The notes: a model not told the origin generated them from the letters alone. Positions 1-7,125 are shown, counted from the first letter of the stretch. The stretch is 11,967 bases of DNA from an uncultured Clostridia bacterium (GCA_949746285.1 CATJZH010000190.1:1-11967), one strand, 5' to 3'. A program made the numbers and translations.

Positions 1-2494
1 GTGGACCAATTCCGATTTCTTCATGTAACAAAAGATTTGAATTTAAGTCTTGCATATTTATTTTTTTAGATGTACTAGATAAAAATACAATTGGAAATTC
101 TAATCCCTTACTTTTATGTATACTCATAATTCTAACAACATTTTCATTTTCACCTATTACTTTAGCTGAAGACATATCGCTATTTCCAATTTTTAATTTT
201 TCTATAAATCTTATAAAATTAAATAATCCTTTAAAACTAGTTTTTTCATATTCTTTTGCACGTTCAAATAACATTTTTAAGTTCGCTTGACGCATATTTC
301 CATTTGGCATTAACCCAACATAATTATAAAAACCTGTATCTGTATAAATCTTCCATATTAATTCAGCTAAACTTAAATAATTACTTTCTTTTCTCCACAA
401 ATCTATTTTTAATAAAAAGCTTTCTACTTTTTCTTTTAAAATTCCTTCTAATACTTCTTTTGATTTTATTAAACTATTATAAAAATTAGAATTTTTATCA
501 CACAATTTTATTTCTACAATTTCATTATCTGTAAAAGTTCCAATTTCAGAACGCAACACAGAAACTAATGCAATATCATCTATTGGATTATCTAATATTT
601 TTAAAAGATTTAATATAGTCTGTATTTCAATAGTATCTAAATATTCGTTTGAACTATCTGAAAAAACTGGAATATTTCTTCGTAATAACTCTTTTTCATA
701 AATTGGAGCTAGTCTTGAAGTAGAACGAAGTAAAATTACAATATCTCTATAAGTTACATCTCTATACCCTAATTTCTTGTCTTTTACTTGTATTTTTGAA
801 TTTATAAGTTCTTCAATTTTATTTGCTACCAAAGAAACCTCTACTTCTTCTTTTTCAATTTGTTTTAGATTTTCTACTGTTTCTTTATTTACGTTTTCGT
901 TATCACCTATATAAATATCTTCCTCTTCTTCTTTTAAATCTATAATGTCTAATTCTGCAATTCCAGTTCCATTTTCTACATTATCAAAACTCGCACCTAA
1001 ATTTAAATATTCATTTTGATTATAATCAATATCCCCAAGTGATTTACTCATAATACTTTCAAAAATATTATTTGTAACACTTAAAACATTTTCTCTACTT
1101 CTAAAGTTTTTAAAAAGTTGTATTTTTAGTCCCTTTTCATTTCCATTTAAACTATAATTATCATACTTTTCCAAAAACAATTTTGGACAAGCTTGACGAA
1201 ATTTATAAATACTTTGTTTAACATCTCCAACCATAAATAAATTATTTAATCGTGATACAGATTTTAAAATAAGTTCTTGAACTTGATTACTATCTTGATA
1301 TTCATCTATTGCTATTTCTTCAAATCTTTCTTGATATTTTTTTGCTACATCTGTTGGTACTGCATTTCCATGCTCATCTTTTTTTACCAAGATTTCTAAA
1401 GCATAATGTTCAATATCGTTAAAGTCTATTATATTTTTTTCTTTTTTTCTTTTTTTAAATTCATTATCAAATTTTATTATAACATCTTCTAAAATTGACA
1501 AGATTTCATGCATATCATAAACATCTGAATATGCATTTTTAGAATCATACACAAGAGTTGGTTTTATAACTTTCATAATAGTATCTTTTATATCATCTCT
1601 TGCAGCCTTTGCTTCATCTTTTAAATCTGATGCTATTTTTCTATCACGTGGCCACATCTGTAATGTCATATTTTGAGCAACATTATATGCTTCATCCCAA
1701 GATTTATCTGCTGCTTCATACAGCTTTTTAAGTATATCTATATCACTTTCAATTGTTAATTTATATTTTTCAAGCTCTATATCTAGTTCTAGTTTATCTC
1801 TAATAATTTTTAAGTTATTTATACTATCTATAATTTGTTCTTTTAAATTTTTAAGTAAAATTGTTCCCCATACACTTTTAGAAAAATCTTTTTCTATATT
1901 ATCATTTTCAAACATTTTTACTTTTTGCATTAGCCATTCTTTTGGAAATGGAGCACTTTGCATAAATCTATATATTTTAAATATCATTTCTTTTAGTGCA
2001 TCATCACCCATATAACCTGTATATGTATCAACTAATTTAGCAAAATCTTCATCCTCATCTTCATAAAGTTCTTCAAATACATCTTCCAAAACTTCCTGTT
2101 TTAAAAGTTCAATCTCCTCTTCTGTTCCTATTCTAAAATTAGCTGATAAATCAATTTCAAAAAAATTATTTTTAATTACATCTAAACAAAAAGAATGTAT
2201 AGTACAAATATTTGACTTTCCTAAAAGTATAATTTGTTTTTGTAAGTTCTCGTTCTCTCCATCTTCATCTATTTTCTTATATATTGCTTCTAAGACTCTT
2301 TCTCTCATTTCAGAAGCAGCAGCATTTGTAAAAGTAACAACTAACAATTTATCAATATCTATTCCATCTTTTAATATTTTTTCTATTATACGTTCAACTA
2401 AAACCGCTGTTTTTCCACTACCAGCAGCTGCTGCAACTAATATATTAGAATCTTTTTTATAAATTGCATCTTCTTGCTCTTTTGTCCAGTTCAT
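1..2494 (-). CDS. addA: AddA, ATP-dependent helicase/nuclease subunit A (partial, C-terminus off the left edge)
   Basis: UvrD/Rep-type superfamily 1 helicase subunit of the AddAB enzyme, which resects double-strand DNA breaks and generates ends for RecA in the cytoplasm. 831 codons are present, open to the window edge. The N-terminus MNWTKEQEDAI leads into the AddA-type Walker A AAAAGSGKT (residues 21-29). Further motifs are FTNAAASEM, the Walker B DEYQD (397-401), GDVKQSIYKFR (423-433) and the C-terminal helicase motif VRIMSIHKSKGLEF (787-800). I read the first ~375 codons line by line without a frame break. The alanine-rich Walker A and the IIDFNDIEHYAL segment fit AddA rather than PcrA/UvrD. 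Family members are about 1200 residues, so the C-terminal RecB-like nuclease domain is missing only because the window ends. The start is set by AAAGGAT a few bases upstream. AddB usually precedes AddA in Bacillota, but no addB lies upstream here. Confidence 0.95.
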   Translation of the reverse strand, partial: MNWTKEQEDAIYKKDSNILVAAAAGSGKTAVLVERIIEKILKDGIDIDKLLVVTFTNAAASEMRERVLEAIYKKIDEDGENENLQKQIILLGKSNICTIHSFCLDVIKNNFFEIDLSANFRIGTEEEIELLKQEVLEDVFEELYEDEDEDFAKLVDTYTGYMGDDALKEMIFKIYRFMQSAPFPKEWLMQKVKMFENDNIEKDFSKSVWGTILLKNLKEQIIDSINNLKIIRDKLELDIELEKYKLTIESDIDILKKLYEAADKSWDEAYNVAQNMTLQMWPRDRKIASDLKDEAKAARDDIKDTIMKVIKPTLVYDSKNAYSDVYDMHEILSILEDVIIKFDNEFKKRKKEKNIIDFNDIEHYALEILVKKDEHGNAVPTDVAKKYQERFEEIAIDEYQDSNQVQELILKSVSRLNNLFMVGDVKQSIYKFRQACPKLFLEKYDNYSLNGNEKGLKIQLFKNFRSRENVLSVTNNIFESIMSKSLGDIDYNQNEYLNLGASFDNVENGTGIAELDIIDLKEEEEDIYIGDNENVNKETVENLKQIEKEEVEVSLVANKIEELINSKIQVKDKKLGYRDVTYRDIVILLRSTSRLAPIYEKELLRRNIPVFSDSSNEYLDTIEIQTILNLLKILDNPIDDIALVSVLRSEIGTFTDNEIVEIKLCDKNSNFYNSLIKSKEVLEGILKEKVESFLLKIDLWRKESNYLSLAELIWKIYTDTGFYNYVGLMPNGNMRQANLKMLFERAKEYEKTSFKGLFNFIRFIEKLKIGNSDMSSAKVIGENENVVRIMSIHKSKGLEFPIVFLSSTSKKINMQDLNSNLLLHEEIGIGP

Positions 2495-2532
2495 TTTAAA
2501 CTTATCCTTTTATTATTTGCTATTTTTCTTAA

Positions 2533-2561
2533 ATTATATGTTTCTCTCTTCCGTTTGTCAA
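2533..2561 (-). promoter_or_regulatory. sigma-A promoter of addA
   Basis: On the minus strand a perfect -35 TTGACA (2561-2556) and a perfect -10 TATAAT (2538-2533) are separated by exactly 17 bases, 38 bases upstream of the addA start. The -35 box begins at the base next to the REP-like element ending at 2562, so the element occupies the position where an UP element would lie. Confidence 0.85.
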
Positions 2562-2611
2562 TGTCCAATTGGGGACGTTTGTTATTGGACATTTTTGTCC
2601 AATTTGGGACA
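2562..2611 (+). repeat. REP-like 50-bp palindromic element, copy 1
   Basis: 50-bp element matching the reverse complement of 3317-3366 at 48 of 50 positions. Internal structure: a 16-base motif TGTCCAATTGGGGACG at the left end recurs as TGTCCAATTTGGGACA at the right end. Between them is a perfect 8-bp hairpin, ATTGGACA-TTTT-TGTCCAAT. GTCC/GGAC blocks alternate throughout, so several folds compete. The element is flanked by a 7-bp inverted pair, TTGTCAA (2555-2561) and TTGACAA (2616-2622). Compact GTCC/GGGGAC palindromes of this kind resemble Bacillota REP sequences associated with Y1 REP-associated tyrosine transposases. That link is inference; no such transposase is in the window. Confidence 0.75.
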
Positions 2612-2711
2612 GTAGTTGACAATGTATTTAAATTTCATTTCACTATTTATATATTTTTTCTTAAAGTATAAAAAAACTAAACTTGTAAATACTAACTTAA
2701 AATATATTTAT

Positions 2712-2716
2712 GGAGG
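2712..2716 (+). promoter_or_regulatory. Shine-Dalgarno site fixing the start of the DUF2383-like gene
   Basis: GGAGG followed by five T bases and ATG at 2722. An in-frame ATG at 2710 overlaps this site itself, so it cannot use it; 2722 is the better start. I see no convincing -10 for the gene. A TTGACA at 2616-2621, just outside the REP-like element, lacks a good -10 at 16-18 bases. Confidence 0.8.
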
Positions 2717-2721
2717 TTTTT

Positions 2722-3147
2722 ATGGACGATTTAACTATATTAAATGAAATTCATAAAGGTGTAACAATGGGAATGTCTTCATTAGAAGAAGTATCAAAAA
2801 AGAGTTCTGATGCAAATTTTAGAGATGAATTAAGTACTCAATATAACACTTATCAAACAACTTTAAATAAAGTAAACGAAGAATTTTCTGAAATTGGTGA
2901 AATTCCTGACGATACACCAATAAATGAAAAAATTATGGGATGGACTGGTATTCAAATGAATACCATAAATGATACTTCAAATACGAAGCTTTCTGAACTT
3001 TTGATTCAAGGATATGATATGGGCGTTATTAAAGGATTTAAATTGCTAAATCAAAATCCTGAGGCTAGTCAAAATGTTAAAGATATTCTAAATGGATTTA
3101 TTAGACTTCAAGAAAATAATATAAATAGACTAAAAAAATTTTTATAA
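2722..3147 (+). CDS. DUF2383-like four-helix protein of unknown function
   Basis: 141-residue, soluble, almost entirely helical protein: MDDLTILNEIHKG at the N-terminus and ENNINRLKKFL at the C-terminus. Predicted helices lie at about 3-26, 30-58, 70-108 and 114-140, with a short Pro-containing turn at 60-67. The pattern MGWTGIQMNTINDTSN...LLIQGYDMGVIKGFKLLN matches, from memory, small clostridial proteins annotated as DUF2383/PA2169-like with a ferritin-like fold. There is no signal peptide or transmembrane segment. It has only one His and no ExxH motif, so a ferritin di-iron site is not supported. Function is unknown. It is transcribed alone, divergently from addA and convergently with pheT, between inverted REP-like elements and before a strong terminator. 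Family assignment is moderate; that it is a real gene is well supported by its Shine-Dalgarno site and terminator. Confidence 0.8.
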   Translation: MDDLTILNEIHKGVTMGMSSLEEVSKKSSDANFRDELSTQYNTYQTTLNKVNEEFSEIGEIPDDTPINEKIMGWTGIQMNTINDTSNTKLSELLIQGYDMGVIKGFKLLNQNPEASQNVKDILNGFIRLQENNINRLKKFL

Positions 3148-3148
3148 T

Positions 3149-3193
3149 AAAAAAGTAATTGATGATTAAAGATAAATTATCAATTACTTTTTT
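3149..3193. terminator. Bidirectional intrinsic terminator between the DUF2383-like gene and pheT
   Basis: Perfect 15-bp stem, arm 3149-3163 (AAAAAAGTAATTGAT) pairing with 3179-3193 (ATCAATTACTTTTTT), with a 15-base loop. The A-tract on one side and T-tract on the other make it a terminator on both strands. It starts one base after the stop codon of the plus-strand gene and is the only terminator-like structure downstream of pheT on the minus strand. The stem is GC-poor, in keeping with the genome. Confidence 0.8.
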
Positions 3194-3221
3194 CTATTAT
3201 TATAATTATTTTACTTATAAA

Positions 3222-3262
3222 CATATATCCCAATTTGGAGAAAAGTGTCTTTTAAAGGAAAC
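3222..3262 (-). repeat. Decayed, truncated copy of the REP-like element
   Basis: Read on the minus strand, this segment aligns with the last ~39 bases of the intact minus-strand copy (3317-3366 plus its flank). Both begin GTTT and share interrupted GACA, TTTT, TCCAA and GGGA blocks. Both end in ATATG, compared with GGGGACATATG in the intact copy. The 16-base outer motif on the far side is absent and many positions have diverged. It lies in direct orientation to copy 2, about 90 bases away. Confidence 0.5.
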
Positions 3263-3311
3263 AAAATGCTTTGCATTTTGAGTACTGAGACTATAATTAA
3301 CAGCCTCAGTA
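3262..3311. repeat. Two adjacent hairpins between the REP-like copies
   Basis: First hairpin: CAAAATGC (3262-3269), loop TTT, GCATTTTG (3273-3280), a perfect 8-bp stem. Second hairpin: TACTGAG (3283-3289), a 15-base loop, CTCAGTA (3305-3311), a perfect 7-bp stem. Neither is followed by a T-run, so they do not look like terminators. They fill the space between the decayed and intact REP-like copies and may belong to one composite element (3222-3366). Confidence 0.6.
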
Positions 3312-3316
3312 ACATA

Positions 3317-3366
3317 TGTCCCCTATTGGACAAAAATGTCCAATAACAAACGTCCCCAATTGGACA
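3317..3366 (-). repeat. REP-like 50-bp palindromic element, copy 2
   Basis: Inverted partner of 2562-2611. On the minus strand the two are identical except for two adjacent bases near one end (AG here, TT in copy 1). The same internal 8-bp hairpin with TTTT loop and the same paired 16-base end motifs are present. It begins at the base immediately after the pheT TAA stop codon, with no spacer, so the pheT transcript reads through it before reaching the terminator at 3149-3193. Confidence 0.75.
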
Positions 3367-5733
3367 TTATTTTCTTAGTTCTGCTTTTAAGTTTTTCTCT
3401 AAGCTTTCTATTATTTTCTCTATTACTGGGTTTATTTCATCATCTGTTAATGTTTTTGTGTTTGAACCAAAAGTTAGAGAATATGCAACACTTTTTTTGT
3501 CTCCTAATATTGCATTTGTATATACATCAAAAATTTCATAATTTACAAGTAGGTTTCCTCCTGCTTTTTTTATTACTTTTGAAATTTCATCTGCTGTTAT
3601 ATCTTTGTCTAGTATTATTGCTATGTCTTTTTTTATTGTTGGATATATTGATATTTCTTTAAATTTCATTTTACTAACTTTTTTTGCTAATAACTTTTCC
3701 AAGTTTATTTCAAATACATATACCTCTTCTTTTGATATTTTGGGGTGTATTCTTCCAATAACTCCTACTATTTCGCCATTTACATTTATTTCGGCTACTT
3801 GACCTGGATGGAATTCTTCTAAATTCTCTTTTGGCAAAACAAAACTATATCTTCCTGCATATCCTAAGTAATCTAATATTTCTTCTACTATGCCTTTTGT
3901 AATATAAAAGTCAACTTGTTTTTTATTATTTATTCCTAAATAATATTCACCTGTCATTAAGCTACATAGCTTTCTGTCTTCACCATAGTTTTCCTCTTTT
4001 TTCCAGAAACCTTTTCCTATTTCAAATATACAAACATCTTTCATATAGCGAGCTTTATTATATTCATATATTTTATATAAAGATGGTATTAAACTATATC
4101 TTAAAACATTTCTTTCTTCTGTCATAGGATCTAATAATTTTAATTCTTCAAATGAATCATTTGTGTATTTATGAACATCTTTATCATTTATTAATATATA
4201 TGATAAAGTTTCATTAAGCCCAAGAGATACCATTTTATCTCTTATTCCTCTTTCTGTTTTATTTACACTTCCTATTTTCATAGGTACCACTGGTAATTTT
4301 CCAACAATATTATCTACACCATAAATCCTTCCAACTTCTTCTATTAAATCTTCTTTTATAGAAATATCTAGTCTTCTTGTTGGAACTGTAACTGTGATTA
4401 TTTCTTCTTTTACATCGTATTTAAATCCTAATCTTTCAAACACATCTAAGACATCTGCATTTGATATATTTGTTCCTAATAAATCATTTATATCCTTTGT
4501 AGTTATATCTACTTTTTTCTCTGTTTTATTTGATTTATCATATACTACTGTTCCTGTTTGAATTGTAGCATCTGCATATTCTTCTAATAATTTAACAGCT
4601 CTTTCAATTGCCATATAAGTTCTATTTGGATCTAACCCTTTTTCAAAACGATTACTTGCTTCACTTCTTACTATTTTCTTAGAAGTTTTTCTTACCTTTA
4701 CTGAATCAAATATAGCAGCTTCAATTAAAACATTTTTTGTTGTTTCTTCTATTTCTGTATCTAATCCACCCATAACACCAGCTAATCCTATTGCTCTTTT
4801 TCCATCTGAAATAACTATATCTGTTTCTTCTAATTCTCTTTCTATATTATCTAAAGTTGTTAATTTCTCACCCTTTTTTGCCATTCTAGTTTCTATACAA
4901 TTTCCTAATCTATCTGCATCATAAAAATGTAAAGGTTGACCAAGTTCTAACATAACATAATTACTTATATCTACAACATTATTTATTGGTCTTATATCTG
5001 ATGCTATAAGTCTATTTTTAATAAAATCTGGACTTTCTTTTATAGTAACATTTAATGCTTTTCTAGCTAAAAACAAACTACAATTATCTGTATTTACATT
5101 AACTGAAAAACTATTATTTAAATCTTCTCCACTCTCATTATGAGTTAAGTCCGCCTCTTTAACTTGCTTTTTATAAATAGCACCTATTTCATAAGCCATA
5201 CCTAAAATGCTAAGTAAATCACCTCTGTTAGCTGTTAGTTCAAAATCTATAACTTCATCATTCAATTTTAAATATTCTATTGGGTCTTTTCCAACTACAG
5301 CATCATCACTTAAAATATGAATTCCATTTTTATCTTCTTCAGATAAAAACTTTTTATCTATTCCTATTTCATATAATGCACAAATCATTCCATTAGACTC
5401 TTCGCCTCTTATCATTCCTTTTTTTATTTTAAAATCGCCTGGAAGCTCAGCACCAACCATAGCTACGATTACTTTTATTCCTTCTCTTACATTTGGTGCT
5501 CCACACACAATATTTAAAACTTCACTTCCAACATCAACTTTGCATACATGTAAATGATCAGAATCTGGATGTTCTTTACATTCCAATACCTTACCTATTA
5601 CTAATTTAGTTGATGGAACTAATTTTTCAGCAGAATCATATTCATTACCTACTCTAGTCATATCTTCTGCAAGTGTTTCTATATCAACATCTATATCAAC
5701 ATAATCTTCAACAAATCTTCTACTTAATTTCAT
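3367..5733 (-). CDS. pheT: Phenylalanine--tRNA ligase beta subunit
   Basis: Beta chain of the (alpha-beta)2 class II synthetase that charges tRNA-Phe in the cytoplasm; it binds the tRNA and hydrolyses mischarged Tyr-tRNA-Phe. 788 residues, a normal bacterial length. Domains in order: N-terminal part and EMAPII-like tRNA-binding domain (about 40-150, with IVCGAPNVREG and IRGEESNGMICALYEIG); segment ELTANRGDLLSILGMAYE (165-182); B3/4 editing domain (about 210-385, with ANNVVDISNY-like NNVVDISNYVMLELGQPLH and SEASNRFEKGLDP); B5 domain (about 405-475, with PTRRLDI and EDLIEEVGRIYG); catalytic-like core (about 480-690); C-terminal ferredoxin-fold anticodon-binding domain (694-787, IYPTIKKDIAII). 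The start has AAAGGAG six bases upstream. It lies 17 bases after pheS and is co-transcribed with it under the T-box. The stop codon directly touches a REP-like element. Confidence 0.97.
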   Translation of the reverse strand: MKLSRRFVEDYVDIDVDIETLAEDMTRVGNEYDSAEKLVPSTKLVIGKVLECKEHPDSDHLHVCKVDVGSEVLNIVCGAPNVREGIKVIVAMVGAELPGDFKIKKGMIRGEESNGMICALYEIGIDKKFLSEEDKNGIHILSDDAVVGKDPIEYLKLNDEVIDFELTANRGDLLSILGMAYEIGAIYKKQVKEADLTHNESGEDLNNSFSVNVNTDNCSLFLARKALNVTIKESPDFIKNRLIASDIRPINNVVDISNYVMLELGQPLHFYDADRLGNCIETRMAKKGEKLTTLDNIERELEETDIVISDGKRAIGLAGVMGGLDTEIEETTKNVLIEAAIFDSVKVRKTSKKIVRSEASNRFEKGLDPNRTYMAIERAVKLLEEYADATIQTGTVVYDKSNKTEKKVDITTKDINDLLGTNISNADVLDVFERLGFKYDVKEEIITVTVPTRRLDISIKEDLIEEVGRIYGVDNIVGKLPVVPMKIGSVNKTERGIRDKMVSLGLNETLSYILINDKDVHKYTNDSFEELKLLDPMTEERNVLRYSLIPSLYKIYEYNKARYMKDVCIFEIGKGFWKKEENYGEDRKLCSLMTGEYYLGINNKKQVDFYITKGIVEEILDYLGYAGRYSFVLPKENLEEFHPGQVAEINVNGEIVGVIGRIHPKISKEEVYVFEINLEKLLAKKVSKMKFKEISIYPTIKKDIAIILDKDITADEISKVIKKAGGNLLVNYEIFDVYTNAILGDKKSVAYSLTFGSNTKTLTDDEINPVIEKIIESLEKNLKAELRK

Positions 5734-5750
5734 AATATACTCCTTTAAAT

Positions 5751-6800
5751 TTATTCTTCATCTTTTCTATCAAATTGACTTAAAAATCTCACATCATTAG
5801 TATATAAATATCTCATATCTGTAATTCCATATTTAAACATTGCTAGTCTGTCTATACCAGTTCCAAAAGCAAATCCTGAATATTTTTCTGGGTCATAACC
5901 ATTCATTTTTAAAACATTTGGATGAACCATTCCTGCTCCTAAAACTTCTATCCAACCAGTTTTTTTACAAAGTGGACATCCTTTACCACCACATTTAAAA
6001 CACGTAACATCTACTTCATAAGAAGGTTCTGTAAAAGGGAAATAACTTGGTCTAAATCTAAGCTCACTATTTGCTCCTATCATTTTCTTAACAAATACTT
6101 CCAAAGTTCCTTTTAAATCTGCTAATGATACATTTAATTCTTTTTTATCTATAACTAAACCTTCAACTTGATTAAATTGATGAGAGTGTGTTGCATCATC
6201 TTCTCTTCTATAAGTTTTTCCTGTGCATATCATTCTTATTGGAGATTTTTCTTCATTTGCAAGCATTGTTCTTGCTTGAACAGAAGATGTTTGTGTTCTT
6301 AATAAATATTCTTCTGTTATATAAAAACTATCTTGCATATCTCTCGCTGGGTGACCAGCAGGAAGATTCAATCTTTCAAAGCAAAATTCATCTGTTTCCA
6401 GTTCTGGACCTTCTATAACATCATATCCCATAGATACAAATAAATCTTGTATTTCTTCTATAACTCTATTTATAGGATGCTTACTACCTCTTTTTGTTTT
6501 TACACTTGGCAAAGTAATATCAATTTTTTCTTTTTCTAATTTTTCAGCTAAAGCTTTTTCTTTTAATTTTTTTTCAGCTTTTGCTAAATTTTCTTCAATT
6601 TCGCTTCTCACTTCATTTACTAAACTACCTATCTTTGGTCTTTCTTCTGCTGATAAGCCTCCTAATCCTTTTAATAAACTTGTAAGTTCACTCTTTTTAC
6701 CTAAAAGCTTTACTTTTAGTTCTTGCAATTCTTGTAAATCTTTAATTTTACTAATGTTCTCTTTGGCTACTTCTTTGATTTGATTAACTTTTTCTTTCAT
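5751..6800 (-). CDS. pheS: Phenylalanine--tRNA ligase alpha subunit
   Basis: Catalytic alpha chain of phenylalanyl-tRNA synthetase, forming Phe-AMP and transferring Phe to tRNA-Phe. 349 residues, typical length. An N-terminal coiled-coil arm that contacts tRNA covers about 1-90. Class II motif 1 region is HPINRVIEEIQDLFVSMGY (108-126), with DEFCFERLNLPAGHPARDMQDSFY after it. Motif 2 is YRREDDATHSHQFNQVEG (197-214) and motif 3 is GTGIDRLAMFKYGI (313-326), followed by the conserved YTNDVRFLSQF. A CxxC...CxxC cluster (C267, C270, C275, C278) leading to the conserved GWIEVLGAGMVHPNV is a known feature of many bacterial PheS. AGGAGG five bases before the ATG fixes the start. It is the first gene of pheS-pheT and is preceded by a T-box leader. 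Confidence 0.98.
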   Translation of the reverse strand: MKEKVNQIKEVAKENISKIKDLQELQELKVKLLGKKSELTSLLKGLGGLSAEERPKIGSLVNEVRSEIEENLAKAEKKLKEKALAEKLEKEKIDITLPSVKTKRGSKHPINRVIEEIQDLFVSMGYDVIEGPELETDEFCFERLNLPAGHPARDMQDSFYITEEYLLRTQTSSVQARTMLANEEKSPIRMICTGKTYRREDDATHSHQFNQVEGLVIDKKELNVSLADLKGTLEVFVKKMIGANSELRFRPSYFPFTEPSYEVDVTCFKCGGKGCPLCKKTGWIEVLGAGMVHPNVLKMNGYDPEKYSGFAFGTGIDRLAMFKYGITDMRYLYTNDVRFLSQFDRKDEE

Positions 6801-6826
6801 TTTATCCTCCTATATATTATTTTATC

Positions 6827-6861
6827 AAAAAAGCTATTCCATCCCTATAGGACGAAATAGC
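6827..6861 (-). terminator. T-box regulated intrinsic terminator upstream of pheS
   Basis: On the minus strand GCTATTTCGTCC pairs with GGATGGAATAGC (two G-U pairs) around a TATAG loop, followed by six T (6832-6827). The 5' arm overlaps the sequence needed for the antiterminator, the usual T-box arrangement. Uncharged tRNA-Phe is expected to prevent its formation. The pheS Shine-Dalgarno site follows within about 20 bases. Confidence 0.9.
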
Positions 6862-7087
6862 TTTACTTCCGTGTTACCACCTAATTTTATTAATTTTACT
6901 AATTAAAATTAACCTCATTATAGTTATAACGTAACAAACGCTTATGACTACTTATTTTCATCATAAGAACCTCAAAAGTGAAATTTCAGTAAATAAATTT
7001 TAAACAAATTCTCAGCGTAACATTTGTTTTCTCTTTAAAAATTTAACTATTTACCTACTTTGCTTTTTAATAACGGTTTAATATTAT
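6827..7087 (-). promoter_or_regulatory. T-box leader (tRNA-Phe responsive) of pheST
   Basis: About 260-nt leader RNA that binds uncharged tRNA-Phe and allows read-through into pheST during phenylalanine limitation. Stem I starts near 7061 with AAAGTAGGTAAATAG. The AGAGA bulge and the GCTGAGA terminal-loop motif flank an AACAAAT/ATTTGTT stem. The 3' side of the specifier loop reads TGAAATTTCACTTT. The specifier is TTC (6982-6980), a Phe codon, followed by A as usual. A CTTATGA/TCATAAG hairpin follows. The T-box sequence AGGTGGTAACACGG (6882-6869) contains UGGU, which would pair with the ACCA end of tRNA-Phe (discriminator A). The terminator completes the switch. The 5' end is inferred from the promoter. 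Confidence 0.93.
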
Positions 7088-7093
7088 GTTAAT

Positions 7094-7122
7094 AATATAG
7101 CACATTTTTTATTTAAAATCAA
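7094..7122 (-). promoter_or_regulatory. sigma-A promoter of pheST
   Basis: Minus-strand -35 TTGATT (7122-7117) and -10 TATATT (7099-7094) at 17-base spacing, with a TGC just before the -10 forming an extended -10. The predicted start near 7087 gives a leader that contains all of T-box stem I. The -35 begins three bases past the stop codon of the small upstream gene, leaving no room for a terminator between them. Confidence 0.8.
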
Positions 7123-7125
7123 GAT

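Noticed and set aside
256..489. Plus-strand 77-codon open frame
   Set aside because: It lies antisense inside addA, encodes a low-complexity Leu/Phe-rich string typical of AT-rich antisense DNA, and has no ribosome site.
2474..2671. Plus-strand 65-codon open frame
   Set aside because: It overlaps the start of addA, the addA promoter and REP-like copy 1, and has no ribosome site; its hydrophobicity reflects base composition.
2616..2672. Plus-strand promoter for the DUF2383-like gene using TTGACA at 2616-2621
   Set aside because: No acceptable -10 lies 16-18 bases away; TATATT and TATAAA further on are too distant. The true promoter is not assigned.
2710..2721. Upstream ATG giving a 145-aa version of the DUF2383-like protein
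   Set aside because: This ATG overlaps the GGAGG Shine-Dalgarno site; the ATG at 2722 has ideal spacing to it.
3262..3280. Intrinsic terminator for pheT at the CAAAATGC hairpin
   Set aside because: No T-run follows the stem on either strand; the bidirectional terminator at 3149-3193 is a better candidate.
2562..3366. CRISPR array or IS element ends
   Set aside because: Only two intact copies, inverted and ~700 bp apart, with no spacer-repeat periodicity and no transposase gene between them.
3336..3802. Plus-strand open frames antisense to the end of pheT (3336-3662 and 3605-3802)
   Set aside because: They are Leu/Phe-rich shadows of a conserved gene; the first starts inside the REP-like element.
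6188..6418. Plus-strand 76-codon open frame
   Set aside because: It is antisense to the motif 2 region of pheS and has no independent support.
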